DNA of 41,069 bases from Puteibacter caeruleilacunae (GTDB lineage: Bacteria; Bacteroidota; Bacteroidia; Bacteroidales; Prolixibacteraceae): NCBI GenBank assembly GCA_005217565.1, contig SJCO01000011.1, positions 1 to 41,069 on the forward strand, written 5' to 3'. Below the pieces are notes generated by a model that saw only the letters and a list, made by a program, of their open reading frames with translations, was not told where the DNA came from and searched no databases. Positions 32,671 to 41,069 of the stretch are shown here, one piece after another. Position 1 is the first letter of the stretch. Each line of letters opens with the position of its first letter. The position numbers and the translations under genes are program-made.

Positions 32671-32895
32671 ATGAAAAGAAGAGACGTATTGATGATTTTG
32701 GTTGTGCTTTTTGCATCAACTGCTCTATTTATCAAACCCAATAACCCTACACAGAATCAGTTTAACAAAAATCAGTTGGTTATGGAACCACAGATTAATG
32801 ATTCTGTAACAAAGCTAGATCACAGTCCAATTTACAAGACTCAGCTAACAACATTGCTAACTGTTGAACATGCCTCTATTCCATTAGGAATATAA
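32671..32895 (+). CDS. Possible small membrane or secreted protein
   Basis: A 74-residue frame beginning MKRRDVLMILVVLFASTALFIKP. This has the basic n-region and hydrophobic core of a signal peptide or membrane helix. The rest is polar (residues 25-74) and unrecognised. GGAG abuts the ATG, which is too close for a normal ribosome-binding site, but Bacteroidota often lack one. It sits alone in an 880-base gap. Coding status is uncertain. Confidence 0.4.
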   Translation: MKRRDVLMILVVLFASTALFIKPNNPTQNQFNKNQLVMEPQINDSVTKLDHSPIYKTQLTTLLTVEHASIPLGI

Positions 32896-33017
32896 TTGAA
32901 TTGGTTATACATTAGAACAAATCAACAAGCTACAACTTAATCACGAGGCCACTCATGGTGCTTGTTTATGCATATTATTTCACAGAAGAAATAAGCAATA
33001 AACTATTTCTTGGACAC

Positions 33018-33059
33018 AAAAAAGCCCTTCATCCATTCTCATCGAATAAAATGAAGGGC
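33018..33059 (-). terminator. Terminator of the GH2 gene
   Basis: Arms GCCCTTCAT (33024-33032) and ATGAAGGGC (33051-33059) form a 9-bp stem. On the minus strand T's follow (complement of A at 33018-33023). Confidence 0.8.
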
Positions 33060-33082
33060 CATATTAATGATTTTTCAAAACT

Positions 33083-35116
33083 TTACTTCACAATCCACAT
33101 ACACTGATCGGTAGTAGCAGTTTTACCTTTTCCAGCTTTAATCTCAATGTTGTTTTCTCCTTCTTGAAGCATTACCTCAGGCCAATGGAAAATACCATAA
33201 CCTTCGCTCTTCTTAGTTCCCAATGAAACTCCATTTACAAATAATTCCACCTCATCGAAGTTAGAATATACGCGTACCTTAGTCTTAGGTTCAGTGCGCT
33301 CTACATAACGACGATTAGCAATATACAATACAGGTTCTTCCTTGTTCCAGTTTGCTTTATAGAACCAGAAAGCATCCTTCTTCACTTTACGATCGAATGA
33401 TACGATACCTTTGTCATTCTTTCCAGCACGATCACCCTCAGTACGATGCACAGCACCAAAATCGAACAAATTCCAAATATATGTACCCCACACGAATGGA
33501 CGCTCAGCAAAAGCTTTCCAATTTTCTTCGTGATAGTATGCTTGCCATGCCTCTGGATGCCAGTAGGCACCAGGATTTGTCTTCTCTAACTTTTCCTGAT
33601 GATGGAAGATACTTGCACCTGCACCATATTCACTCACACCAATCTTGCGATTAGGATGCGATTTATGCATTTCATCAGCCCAGGTACCAATATATTTGGC
33701 ATCACCACCATACCATCCGTAATATTTATTCCAGCAAATCAAATCACTGATATCGTTGATCTCACCGTCACGGAAACTGGCAGCTGTAGTAATACGTGTT
33801 GGATCCTCCTTATGAGCTAAAGCATTCAATTCTTTTACATACTCTACAGGATTGTCACCATCATATTTCAGCTCATTAAATAGTCCCCAGAAACAGATTG
33901 AAGGGTGATTATAATTCTGACGAATCATTTCCTTCATATGTAGTTTTCCATTCTCTTTAAATGCAGGAAGATTTACAAATCCTTTATCGCGATAACCTCC
34001 AGGTCCTACAAATGGAATCTCCGACCAGGCAACAACACCATTCTGGTCTAATAGCTCATAAAAATAAGGAGCATGAGGATAGTGCGACAAACGGATAGCA
34101 TTTGCTCCCATCTCCATCAAAATAGCTACATCCTCTTCGTGATGCTCACGATGCAACGCATTACCAAAACCAGAACGATCCTGGTGGCGACAAACTCCCT
34201 GAAGTTTTACATGCTCTCCATTAAGGAAGAATCCTTTATCAGCATCAACATGATAAAAACGAAGACCTAATGGCTGCTCAACCACATCAATAACCTTTCC
34301 TTCGCGCTTCAATGAAACAACAGTCTTGTAGATAAATGGATCTTTACGACCATTCCACAAGTGAGGATTTTTCATATCGAAAGGAATAGTCACCTCACCT
34401 TGAGTTTTTGAAGCAACTTTTACCTTTGCTGATTTAGAGATAACCTCTTTAGATCCATCAAGTACTTTTACCTCTACTTCAAAATCTTTCGCTTTTACTC
34501 CCCCATTCGATACCAATACACGTGCATCAACATGAGCGCTTTTATGAGAAACCTCCGACTGAGCCAAATAAACTCCAGGAGATGCATAATCAAGAGGAGA
34601 AATACAAGCCTCATCAGTAATAATCAGGTGTACATCCCTGTAAATACCACCATAGAAGTTAAAATCGCCCACCAAAGGCATCACATCAAGATGAAGTGCA
34701 TTGGTTACACGAACCATAATGTTATTCTTCTCTCCATAATTCACCTTATCGGTCAACTCATAAATAAACGAAGTATATCCTCCACGATGCTCTCCAACGT
34801 GTACTCCATTGATAAAGGTATTTGAAACAGTATTAACACCATCGAACTTCAAGAAAATACGCTTCCCTTTCCATTCCGACTTGATTTCAATATCCTTCTC
34901 GTAGTTTCCTAAACCTCTATAGTAATCAAGATTGCCACTATTGGCATCAGCCTGATTCCATGTGTGAGGAATATTCACCCGATCGAATACTTTGTTTTTA
35001 ACCACATACCCATAAGTAAAACGCCAATCTTTGTTGATCAACATCGAAGTGCGTTCACTTGCATAACTGCTCATCATCACAACCACCATGATGACCGCAA
35101 ACCATAATCTCTTCAT
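33083..35116 (-). CDS. Exported GH2-family glycosidase
   Basis: A 677-residue protein with signal peptide (1-20, VVVMMSSYAS). Domain order is GH2 sugar-binding (about 25-165; INKDWRFTYGY, HTWNQADA, GGYTSFIYELTD), immunoglobulin-like (about 170-285), and TIM barrel (about 290-575). A short C-terminal beta domain (about 590-677; VELFVNGVSLGTKKSE) follows. The acid/base is Glu415 in CFWGLFNELK and the nucleophile Glu496 in GVSEYGAG. The family includes beta-galactosidases, beta-mannosidases and glucuronidases; sequence alone does not choose, though the short form with the DUF4982-like end is common in beta-galactosidases of Bacteroidota. It is an independent transcription unit with its own promoter and terminator. 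Confidence 0.95.
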   Translation of the reverse strand: MKRLWFAVIMVVVMMSSYASERTSMLINKDWRFTYGYVVKNKVFDRVNIPHTWNQADANSGNLDYYRGLGNYEKDIEIKSEWKGKRIFLKFDGVNTVSNTFINGVHVGEHRGGYTSFIYELTDKVNYGEKNNIMVRVTNALHLDVMPLVGDFNFYGGIYRDVHLIITDEACISPLDYASPGVYLAQSEVSHKSAHVDARVLVSNGGVKAKDFEVEVKVLDGSKEVISKSAKVKVASKTQGEVTIPFDMKNPHLWNGRKDPFIYKTVVSLKREGKVIDVVEQPLGLRFYHVDADKGFFLNGEHVKLQGVCRHQDRSGFGNALHREHHEEDVAILMEMGANAIRLSHYPHAPYFYELLDQNGVVAWSEIPFVGPGGYRDKGFVNLPAFKENGKLHMKEMIRQNYNHPSICFWGLFNELKYDGDNPVEYVKELNALAHKEDPTRITTAASFRDGEINDISDLICWNKYYGWYGGDAKYIGTWADEMHKSHPNRKIGVSEYGAGASIFHHQEKLEKTNPGAYWHPEAWQAYYHEENWKAFAERPFVWGTYIWNLFDFGAVHRTEGDRAGKNDKGIVSFDRKVKKDAFWFYKANWNKEEPVLYIANRRYVERTEPKTKVRVYSNFDEVELFVNGVSLGTKKSEGYGIFHWPEVMLQEGENNIEIKAGKGKTATTDQCMWIVK

Positions 35117-35141
35117 AACTTTAATCGTTTAATACAATATA

Positions 35142-35157
35142 CCGTTTCCGATAACGG
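35142..35157. promoter_or_regulatory. Dyad CCGTT-N6-AACGG in the GH2 leader
   Basis: A perfect 5-bp dyad just downstream of the predicted transcription start of the GH2 gene. A GC-richer island in AT-rich DNA, placed as a repressor operator would be. Confidence 0.35.
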
Positions 35158-35167
35158 CAACCGATTG

Positions 35168-35206
35168 CAAATGTATTAAATCAGCGCTTCTCTTTCAAAT
35201 TTGAAA
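35168..35206 (-). promoter_or_regulatory. Bacteroidota-type promoter of the GH2 gene with overlapping palindrome
   Basis: On the minus strand, TTTG (complement of 35196-35199), a 20-base spacer and TACATTTG (complement of 35168-35175) fit the consensus. The palindrome TTTCAAATTTGAAA (35193-35206) overlaps the -33 element and may be a regulator site. Its TTTCAAA half resembles the candidate HTCS half-site. Confidence 0.65.
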
Positions 35207-35416
35207 TGAAAATCGCGCACTTTTTTCCAACCTTTTAATTAATTCTTTATGTCAAATTTTAGTTACTTTAGCCAAACTGATCAAATTAACGAACAAATTA
35301 ACCCATAATACTGATGATTACCGGATACAAAGCAGAAACTACCAGACACCAATCGTTGCACCAACGATCCATTACTTTTAGCGAGATTCGTATCGAATCA
35401 TAAAAACGAAAACAAA

Positions 35417-38194
35417 ATGAAAACAATCATCTATTCCCTGGTCTTGCTACTAGTGACCTTAAGTGCTTCTGCGGTTAATGCAGATTCTTCCAATCAACAA
35501 TTGAAAGTTGGCGACTGGTTTGAGTGTGAAATGGAATTCGAAAATGGTGTACCCGTATTCCGCAATCATTACTTCAATAAGGATCATAAATCACAAAGGA
35601 AAGATTACATTTCCGTGAGATTTACATTGCAAGCGAAAACAGATACAGCTAACCAATGGAACTATCAGGTATTGAGGTTTAAGTCATTAACGGTCGATCC
35701 TCATGCCAAAGGCTCTAATCATGAAAATGTTTATTGCAACGACACCTGGTATCCCGATTATCTTGCAGAGGATTACCATAAGATACGAGATGCGTTAAAA
35801 GGATCAATTTCTTTTAACAAAGAAGAAATAGTAGAACATCGTCACGATTATTCCACCGCAAAATATTTTGGGCTTGCAGGAATTTTCTCTATACGGGCAG
35901 ATAAACCACACCGAGGTTTTTATACTAGCACATTTAGTTCAAGTAAAAATGTTGTTCAAAAAGCTGTAGAAGAAATTGCGTCCATAATATTCTCTATTAA
36001 AGACTTAAAAGAAGATAAGCCAACCCGACTTAAATGGATGTGGATAGATCAGGTATCTAAACCATCAAATAAAGACTACAAATTTACTATTCATCAAAAT
36101 GGTAGTAATCCAGATCATGTTACCAATGAATGCTCTGCCAAACTATTAGATAATGGTTTACCCTATGCCTTTACTGATCATCACAATCATAGGGTTCTAG
36201 CCATAACCAAAGCTAGTTTTGATATTCCCAATAAAGCATTTATTAGATTCATCGATAAAAGGGATAAACAGTCACTAAAAATGGCGCAATTTATAAGTTT
36301 AGCCCAAATTATCCCTCAAAATCCAGCCCACATAACTAATCCCATTCCTGAATTTATTGACATTTCAAAAAACTACACTATCTCTTTAAAGAGTGGTGAA
36401 CTCTTCAAACTATATGAATGCACGGGGAAGTCTGCTACCATATTCATTCAACCAGGAGACACAATAGACATCACCTTTCATAATAATACAAAACAAGGTA
36501 TTTCAATTAATGACAACAAAAACAACCAGTGGTATATTGAGCACCAAAAATCATTAACACCTACAATAATCGATAATGCACCAATAACTGAAGAATTTAA
36601 GTCTCGCCTTTTTTTAGAATTGGAACTTGATAAACGTTTTCATCAATTAGAAAAAACAGAAAATCTAGAGACTGATAAACGATTGCTTCTTGATTTCTTT
36701 TTTCTGAAATCATATCATTATAAAAAACTCTCAAAAACCGGTTATTATAGCGTATTATCACAATATTACATCCAAAAAGAAAATCAATTACGATCATCTG
36801 GCACTCATGTTCACGTAGGTTTTAACTATTCTTTTCACGAAGCTTTAACATTATACTCCAGCTACCTACAGCATTTTAAGATCTATGATGTACTCAAAGG
36901 ACAATACTCTTATACACAAACTCGCAAGAATAAAACTATCTACGAAACATATCTAAAACAGTGTGGAGATACATTGCTACGAAATAAAGTTAGAATGCTA
37001 TTGGATGCGAAAGTTGCCGTTAAACCTGGCAAGCAGAACCCGCTCCTTAAACTTCTATCGGTCAATGAAAATATGTTCGATTTAATCCCTAGTGATGGTA
37101 AATATGCACTGGTACTCCTTAAGGCTAAAGGGATAGAAAGAATTACAACAGAGCAGCTCAAAGATTCATTACCTGACAACATTCAGCATGCTGATGTAAC
37201 ATTGTATAATTCACTGTATAAAAGGCCTTCGCAAGATTCTAATAAAAGATCCTTTGCTGATACATCTTTTCTTAAAGTAAATGTACACCCTGTTCAATCA
37301 TTAGAATTGGAGCCCCTTCTACTATCTCCATTAAACCAGATTCTCATCCTTTACGATGATCAAGGCAAAATAATATACTCTAACATTTATGAAAGAAGAG
37401 GCTATGATAACGATTACATCACCCGATATCGTGATGAGATTAATGCTGCTATTGAAAGAAACGAAGCAAACACAGGAACAGTTTACTATTCCTTAATCGC
37501 AGTCATTTTAGGTAGCATCATCATTAGTATACTGCTCACTATGCTCATTTACCGCTATCGCATGCGAAAAATGAAAGCAAAAAACGAACAACAACAGCTC
37601 ATTCAAAAGCTAAAACTGCAATCGGTGCAATCACAGCTAAATCCACATTTCCTATTCAACGCCTTGAATTCAATCCAACATCTGATCAACACAGAGAATG
37701 TGAAAGATGCCAACAAATATCTGGTAGGATTCTCTGGATTACTTAGAGGAGTATTACGCAACTCTAATCATCAACTCACTCCCCTGTCTGATGAATTGGA
37801 ACTGATTGACCGTTACTGTCAGTTGGAAAAGCTTCGTATGAATTTCACCTATAACCTGTCCCTAGAAACAGCTACCCCAACCGACCTAATTGAAATCCCT
37901 AATATGCTTTTGCAACCTCTTATTGAGAATGGCATCAAGCATGGAATTAGTAAGATCAATAAACCAGGACTCATTGATCTTAAAATAAAAGAAGAAGACT
38001 CCAACCTCTATATAACAATCTCCGATAACGGACCAGGATTCTCTTCACTATCATTTGATGACCTTTCCCAACACGGGAAAGGTCTCAAACTGACAAACGA
38101 AAAATTGACTAGCATCTATGGAGATGATGCTAGTTTCTCGCTTGAGAACATTTCCGAAGGAGGCGCTATCAACATGAATATTAAAATAGGATAA
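35417..38194 (+). CDS. LytS-type sensor histidine kinase with large periplasmic region
   Basis: A 925-residue membrane kinase. Signal peptide (1-22), then about 665 residues outside the cytoplasm, one membrane helix (about 690-712; LIAVILGSIIISILLTMLIY), a short coiled coil, and a His_kinase domain. The phospho-accepting region is QLNPHFLFNALNSIQHLI (His744), and the ATPase part has NMLLQPLIENGIKHG and DNGPGFS. The outside region is not a known LytS input domain. FIQPGDTIDITFHNN and the later GKYALVLLKAKGIERI...LNQILILYDDQGKIIYSN recall DUF4369/TlpA-like thioredoxin proteins of Bacteroidota, but no CxxC is present. The response regulator follows after 3 bases. The signal is unknown. Confidence 0.9.
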   Translation: MKTIIYSLVLLLVTLSASAVNADSSNQQLKVGDWFECEMEFENGVPVFRNHYFNKDHKSQRKDYISVRFTLQAKTDTANQWNYQVLRFKSLTVDPHAKGSNHENVYCNDTWYPDYLAEDYHKIRDALKGSISFNKEEIVEHRHDYSTAKYFGLAGIFSIRADKPHRGFYTSTFSSSKNVVQKAVEEIASIIFSIKDLKEDKPTRLKWMWIDQVSKPSNKDYKFTIHQNGSNPDHVTNECSAKLLDNGLPYAFTDHHNHRVLAITKASFDIPNKAFIRFIDKRDKQSLKMAQFISLAQIIPQNPAHITNPIPEFIDISKNYTISLKSGELFKLYECTGKSATIFIQPGDTIDITFHNNTKQGISINDNKNNQWYIEHQKSLTPTIIDNAPITEEFKSRLFLELELDKRFHQLEKTENLETDKRLLLDFFFLKSYHYKKLSKTGYYSVLSQYYIQKENQLRSSGTHVHVGFNYSFHEALTLYSSYLQHFKIYDVLKGQYSYTQTRKNKTIYETYLKQCGDTLLRNKVRMLLDAKVAVKPGKQNPLLKLLSVNENMFDLIPSDGKYALVLLKAKGIERITTEQLKDSLPDNIQHADVTLYNSLYKRPSQDSNKRSFADTSFLKVNVHPVQSLELEPLLLSPLNQILILYDDQGKIIYSNIYERRGYDNDYITRYRDEINAAIERNEANTGTVYYSLIAVILGSIIISILLTMLIYRYRMRKMKAKNEQQQLIQKLKLQSVQSQLNPHFLFNALNSIQHLINTENVKDANKYLVGFSGLLRGVLRNSNHQLTPLSDELELIDRYCQLEKLRMNFTYNLSLETATPTDLIEIPNMLLQPLIENGIKHGISKINKPGLIDLKIKEEDSNLYITISDNGPGFSSLSFDDLSQHGKGLKLTNEKLTSIYGDDASFSLENISEGGAINMNIKIG

Positions 38195-38197
38195 AAC

Positions 38198-38941
38198 ATG
38201 ATAACGGCATTAATCATCGACGACGAACAAAATGGACGGGATAACCTCGCGAATCTAGTTAAACAACACTGTAATGATATACATGTTATCGGCACAGCTG
38301 AGGATATCCCCTCAGCATTAAAGTTAATTGAAGGCTTAAAGCCACAACTGCTCTTTCTCGATATTCAACTGAAAGATGGAACAGGCTTTGATATTCTGAA
38401 CCAGTGCCCTACAACCTCTTTTGAGGTAATCTTTGTTACAGCATACGATCAATACGGATTACATGCCATTCGCTTTAGTGCCATTGACTACATCCTCAAA
38501 CCCATTGATCACGAGCTACTGTCTGATGCAGTAGATAAAGCAATCAAGCAAATTGAGCTAAAGATTGAGAATAAACGTCTGCGCAACTTATTGCATAACA
38601 ATTCTCAGCAAAATGGAAGTAAGCGTATCGCCCTTCCATTTGTCGACAGCATTGAATTTGTTGAAGTTAAAGATATAATCCGACTGGAAGCCGAAGGAAG
38701 CTACACCCGTTTTTTTACTATTAATGGCAAAGAGATGCTCATATCCGGAAGTCTAAAGGAATACGTTGAAATGCTTACTCCATATGGTTTTATAAGAACT
38801 CATCAAGCACACTTTGTTAATCCCGATTTTATCAAGTCGTTCGTTAAAGCTGATGGAGGTTATCTGAAATTACAGAATGGTGATACCGTACCTATATCAC
38901 GACTTAGAAAGAATGAAATTTTACAAACATTAAGAGATTAA
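38198..38941 (+). CDS. LytTR response regulator
   Basis: A 247-residue response regulator. The receiver domain (1-120) has the acidic pair in LIIDDEQ (Asp8-Asp9), phospho-Asp55 in LLFLDIQLKDG, the Thr in VTAYDQ and Lys in YILKPID. The LytTR DNA-binding domain is at about 140-243 (DSIEFVEVKDIIRLEAEGSYTRFF, GFIRTHQAHFVNPDFI, VPISRLRKNEIL). Its start is three bases after the stop of the LytS kinase, so the pair is co-transcribed and translationally coupled. Targets are not visible from sequence. Confidence 0.96.
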   Translation: MITALIIDDEQNGRDNLANLVKQHCNDIHVIGTAEDIPSALKLIEGLKPQLLFLDIQLKDGTGFDILNQCPTTSFEVIFVTAYDQYGLHAIRFSAIDYILKPIDHELLSDAVDKAIKQIELKIENKRLRNLLHNNSQQNGSKRIALPFVDSIEFVEVKDIIRLEAEGSYTRFFTINGKEMLISGSLKEYVEMLTPYGFIRTHQAHFVNPDFIKSFVKADGGYLKLQNGDTVPISRLRKNEILQTLRD

Positions 38942-38983
38942 CTATTCAAATTCGCCGTCATCAATTAATGCTAAATACAAAAC

Positions 38984-39028
38984 AAAAAAATCCCTTCAAC
39001 GAACTACCGATGAAGGGACTTTAATTTT
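38984..39028. terminator. Bidirectional terminator between the LytTR regulator and pepD
   Basis: Arms TCCCTTCA (38991-38998) and TGAAGGGA (39011-39018) are preceded by seven A and followed by CTTTAATTTT. It can act for both convergent genes. Confidence 0.75.
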
Positions 39029-39041
39029 ATGCAATTCTATA

Positions 39042-40493
39042 TTACAATTTCTTCAACACTTCAACAAGAAGGTCCCAGAATTTTGTAACAGTATCAATAT
39101 CTACTTTCTCATCAGGAGAGTGAGCTCCACGCATGGTAGGTCCGAAAGAAATCATATCCAATGATGGATACTTCTCAAGGAATAAACCACACTCTAATCC
39201 TGCATGAATAGAGCGAACAATAGGCTCTTCGTCAAACAACTTTTGGTATGCTGCTTTGGTTACTTCCATCACCTCTGAATGAGGATTAGGAGCCCATCCT
39301 GGGTAACCGTCAGAATGCTTCACCTGGGCACCTGCAAGCAAGAATACCGACTCAACCATACGCGAGATATCATGTTTTCCACTTTCCAAATCAGAACGCT
39401 GGCTGGTTGTAACAACAATCTCATTTTCACCGGTAAACTTCACAGAAGCAAGGTTTGTTGATGTTTCAACCATACCTGGCATACGGAAACTGTCAGCGAT
39501 AACACCATGTGGACAAGCATAAACGGCATTAATTAAACGATCGGAAGAAGCTTTGTCAAGAACAAACTCTGGAGTATCAGTCGATCCTAGATGCAACGAC
39601 AACTTAGGTTCTGTGATACCCAACTCCTCCTCTAACTGTGTACGGAAGATGTTAAATTCAACAGTTACCGACTCTTTCTGTGGACTCTTCACCATAAATA
39701 CAGCGTGACCTTCACGTGCAATGGCATTACGTAGATTACCAGCATCAAATTTCGCTAAGCGTAAACCAAACTTATTGTTGATGTGCCATAAGAAACGATT
39801 AACAATCTTATTGGCATTTCCACGGCCTTTATTGATATCGTCACCAGAGTGACCACCCAATAAACCTTTCACATCCATTCTGAAGGCAAAATATCCAGCT
39901 GGAACCTCTTCTTTTTGGTAAGTAAAAGTTGCCAAAGTATCAATACCACCAGCACATCCAATAAACAATTCACCTTCATCTTCCGAGTCAAGGTTCAATA
40001 AAGTAGTACCAGTCATGAAGCCCTCTTGCAATGCAAAAGCACCCGACAGACCAGTCTCCTCATCAACAGTAAACAAACACTCTACAGGTCCATGCTCAAG
40101 ATTAGTAGCAGTAAGTACTGCCATCTGAGCAGCCATACCAATACCACAATCAGCACCTAGTGTTGTTCCTTCAGCTTTTACCCAACCTGAGTCGATATAT
40201 GGTTTAATCGGATCATTATCAAAATCGTGTTCTGTATCGTTATTTTTCTCACATACCATATCGATATGCGATTGCATCACTACAGTCTTAGCGCCCTCTT
40301 TTCCTGGTGTTGCAGGCTTTGAAATTAGTACATTACCAATCTCATCGCGTTTAGCTTCCAGGTTATGCTTCTCTGCAAAATCAAGTAAGAATTTTATGAT
40401 TTTCTCCTCTTTCTTCGAAGGGCGAGGAACTTGACAGATATCCTCGAAATAGTCCCACAGGGGTTGTGGGGTCAACTTATCTAGTCGTCTCAT
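39042..40493 (-). CDS. pepD: Aminoacyl-histidine dipeptidase (PepD, M20 family)
   Basis: A 483-residue cytoplasmic dizinc peptidase that cleaves Xaa-His dipeptides such as carnosine; the length is typical for PepD. Zinc-site motifs are visible: SHIDMV (His76 and Asp78), TTLGADCGIGM (Asp115), and TVDEETGLSGA (the catalytic/metal Glu145-Glu146). The C-terminal GAHSPDEKVDI supplies the last His. The lid or dimerisation domain is inserted between about 200 and 380. Start is LTPQ-preceded MRRLDKL, as in Bacteroides relatives. It has a shared terminator at its 3' end and appears to be a single gene. Confidence 0.96.
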   Translation of the reverse strand: MRRLDKLTPQPLWDYFEDICQVPRPSKKEEKIIKFLLDFAEKHNLEAKRDEIGNVLISKPATPGKEGAKTVVMQSHIDMVCEKNNDTEHDFDNDPIKPYIDSGWVKAEGTTLGADCGIGMAAQMAVLTATNLEHGPVECLFTVDEETGLSGAFALQEGFMTGTTLLNLDSEDEGELFIGCAGGIDTLATFTYQKEEVPAGYFAFRMDVKGLLGGHSGDDINKGRGNANKIVNRFLWHINNKFGLRLAKFDAGNLRNAIAREGHAVFMVKSPQKESVTVEFNIFRTQLEEELGITEPKLSLHLGSTDTPEFVLDKASSDRLINAVYACPHGVIADSFRMPGMVETSTNLASVKFTGENEIVVTTSQRSDLESGKHDISRMVESVFLLAGAQVKHSDGYPGWAPNPHSEVMEVTKAAYQKLFDEEPIVRSIHAGLECGLFLEKYPSLDMISFGPTMRGAHSPDEKVDIDTVTKFWDLLVEVLKKL

Positions 40494-40559
40494 TTCAGTA
40501 ATTTTAAAATTGCAGCCTAAAAGTAGGCCAAAATAACAGGAATAACAATGATGTTAATC

Positions 40560-40588
40560 AAAAAAGCCACTTCAAAATTGAAGTGGCT
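40560..40588 (-). terminator. Terminator of the FKBP gene
   Basis: Arms AGCCACTTCAA (40565-40575) and TTGAAGTGGCT (40578-40588) form an 11-bp perfect stem, followed on the minus strand by six T (complement of A at 40560-40565). Confidence 0.85.
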
Positions 40589-40615
40589 CATTAATTCAGG
40601 TTATATAAATGTAGA

Positions 40616-41069
40616 TTACTTTTTCTTCGCAGGTTGCTTCAAGACTTCTACAAGATCAAGATCAAATATCAGTACCTCATTAGGACCAATATCATTTCCT
40701 TTTCCACGTTGTCCGTAAGCTAACTCCGAAGGGATATATAATCGCCATTTCGATCCTTGCGGCATTAATTGTAATGCTTCGGTCCAACCTTTAATCACGC
40801 CTGTTACTCGGAAGGTAGCAGTATCTCCACGTTCAACTGAACTATCAAATACTTTACCATCCATCAATGTTCCATGATATTGACACTTCACACGATCAAC
40901 CTTCTCGGCAATTGGTCCGTTGCCTTCTTTTAATACCTCATATTGCAAGCCACTCTCGGTTGTTTTAACCTCAGCTCGCTTTTTATTTTCTTCTAAATAT
41001 TTTCTTCCTTTTTCAAGATTTGCTTCTGATTTCACATTGAAAAGTGAATCTTTAATAGCTTTATTCTCC
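40616..41069 (-). CDS. FKBP-type peptidyl-prolyl cis-trans isomerase (partial, 5' end outside window)
   Basis: The frame is open to the window end. The apparent GTG start at 41035 is internal: the codons above it (ENKAIKDSLFN) continue the helical N-terminal domain (NLEKGRKYLEENKKR) of FkpA/Mip-like FKBPs. The catalytic domain covers the last 95 residues or so: YHGTLMDGKVFDSS (with Tyr and Asp of the active site), GVIKGWTEALQLMPQGSKW, YIPSELAYGQRG and EVLIFDLDLVEVL. It assists folding of envelope proteins and probably carries a signal or lipoprotein N-terminus beyond the window. Bacteroidota genomes encode several such genes. Confidence 0.93.
   Translation of the reverse strand, partial: ENKAIKDSLFNVKSEANLEKGRKYLEENKKRAEVKTTESGLQYEVLKEGNGPIAEKVDRVKCQYHGTLMDGKVFDSSVERGDTATFRVTGVIKGWTEALQLMPQGSKWRLYIPSELAYGQRGKGNDIGPNEVLIFDLDLVEVLKQPAKKK

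Larger units (their letters stand above)
35117..35416. other. Divergent intergenic region, GH2 / sensor kinase
   Basis: 300 bases without a gene. The left half carries the GH2 promoter and its palindromes. The right half serves the sensor kinase; TACTTTAG at about 35264-35271 is a poor match to TAnnTTTG and no firm promoter is called there. Confidence 0.5.

Noticed and set aside
1-41069. tRNA, rRNA, insertion sequences, CRISPR arrays and replication origins
   Set aside because: Looked for on both strands by eye; no T-loop pattern in gaps, no transposase frame, no spaced repeat series seen.

Overview
The window is chromosomal DNA from a member of the Bacteroidota, most likely a free-living, glycan-degrading member of the Bacteroidia (the Marinilabiliales are my best guess; this is inference). 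The signs are an AT-rich sequence, a hybrid two-component system of the polysaccharide-utilisation type, a TonB-dependent receptor with a carboxypeptidase-like N-terminal domain, a lipoprotein related to the gliding/T9SS protein GldM, LytS/LytTR regulators, and promoters that fit the Bacteroidota pattern TTTG-N19/20-TAnnTTTG.

Layout. (1) 1-4230: two paralogous small secreted proteins (the first cut by the window edge) flank a two-gene ABC exporter and a lipoprotein made of the GldM C-terminal domains. The two paralogues share leader sequence, a promoter core at the same distance, and TATTC/GAATA-type dyads. (2) 4631-5404: GNAT acetyltransferase with a YoaP-type C-terminal domain. (3) 5916-9272: an 1118-residue protein that I read as a Cas13b (type VI-B CRISPR effector) homologue. 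Both HEPN active-site motifs (R-x4-H) appear degenerate, and no CRISPR array, cas1/cas2 or csx27/csx28 is visible. It is the most unusual gene here. (4) 9357-13635: TonB-dependent receptor, a membrane-anchored LytTR regulator and a LysR regulator with an OxyR-like cysteine. (5) 13868-16171: a large secreted protein of unknown function. (6) 16380-17114: SDR oxidoreductase with a textbook Bacteroidota promoter.

(7) 17296-35116 is a carbohydrate-catabolism region. It holds the hybrid sensor/AraC regulator, a tandem DUF1080 (3-keto-disaccharide hydrolase) protein and a Tat-exported Gfo/Idh/MocA oxidoreductase, followed by a GH117/GH43-clan protein, a GH116 glycosidase, an HD-like protein, an S1 sulfatase lipoprotein, a beta-carbonic anhydrase-like protein and a GH2 glycosidase. 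The oxidoreductase plus keto-glycoside hydrolase pair suggests glycoside cleavage through 3-keto intermediates. No SusC/SusD pair is present. A 14-bp inverted repeat with an extra half-site lies between the hybrid regulator and the DUF1080 gene and looks like its operator. (8) 35417-38941: LytS-type sensor kinase with a large periplasmic domain, and its LytTR response regulator. (9) 39042-41069: housekeeping genes, the dipeptidase PepD and an FKBP-type prolyl isomerase cut by the window end.

All homology statements come from reading motifs and remembered family sequences. No database search or alignment was run.
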